A stretch of 5,885 nucleotides of DNA from Planctomycetota bacterium (GTDB lineage: Bacteria; Planctomycetota; Phycisphaerae; SM23-33): contig QNCB01000092.1 in assembly GCA_003644335.1 (NCBI GenBank), forward strand, positions 1 through 5,885. The letters are read 5' to 3'. The notes beneath the pieces are model-generated. The model was not told the DNA's origin and did no database searches. It saw only the letters and a program-made list of their open reading frames with translations. Position numbers and translations under genes: made by a program. Positions 5,884 through 5,885 of the stretch are shown here, one piece after another; the stretch's first letter is position 1, and every line of letters begins with the position of its first letter.

Positions 5884-5885
5884 GA

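Overview
The window reads as ordinary chromosomal DNA of a bacterium, most likely a planctomycete or close PVC relative. That placement is an inference. It rests on two proteins of a kind common in Planctomycetota: a zinc-ribbon/transmembrane/vWA-like protein (minus strand, 1787-3094) and a long secreted helical-repeat protein (plus strand, 3901-5850). The genes are fairly GC-rich and the gaps between them are AT-rich. I see no rRNA, tRNA, CRISPR array or phage genes.

Layout from left to right. (1) 82-792, plus: a half-length TrkA/KtrA-type protein with an N-terminal Rossmann (RCK_N) and a C-terminal RCK_C domain, a cytosolic regulator of K+ uptake. Its membrane partner is not in view. (2) 793-1088: a gene-free gap holding a perfect 20-bp inverted repeat whose arms lie 131 bp apart, giving a 171-bp MITE-like unit. 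(3) 1089-1667, plus: a TlyA/FtsJ-type SAM-dependent 2'-O-RNA methyltransferase with an intact K-D-K-E tetrad but no S4 RNA-binding domain. A promoter-like sequence sits so close to the ATG that the mRNA could be leaderless. (4) A weak hairpin plus T8 follows this gene in the convergent gap. (5) 1787-3094, minus: the zinc-ribbon/TM/vWA-like protein, whose MIDAS metal site looks degenerate. (6) 3263-3795: a mobile-element remnant with near-perfect 25-bp terminal inverted repeats. It carries the N-terminal end of a transposase joined to C-terminal pieces in shifted frames, so it is an internally deleted, non-autonomous IS derivative. (7) 3830-3900: a consensus sigma-70-type promoter, a small hairpin at the predicted transcript 5' end, and a good ribosome-binding site. 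(8) 3901-5850, plus: an exported protein with an Sec signal peptide, a very acidic tract and HEAT-like helical repeats. (9) A tandem octamer runs off the right edge.

The genes do not form one obvious pathway: K+ regulation, RNA methylation and two envelope proteins of unknown role. The last two both place their main domain outside the cytoplasm, but a mobile-element remnant separates them and they are divergently transcribed, so a shared function is not shown. The most informative points are the deleted IS with intact ends, the second unexplained inverted-repeat unit, the S4-less TlyA-like enzyme, and the vWA-like domain that has lost metal-site residues. I found no convincing new multi-gene system.
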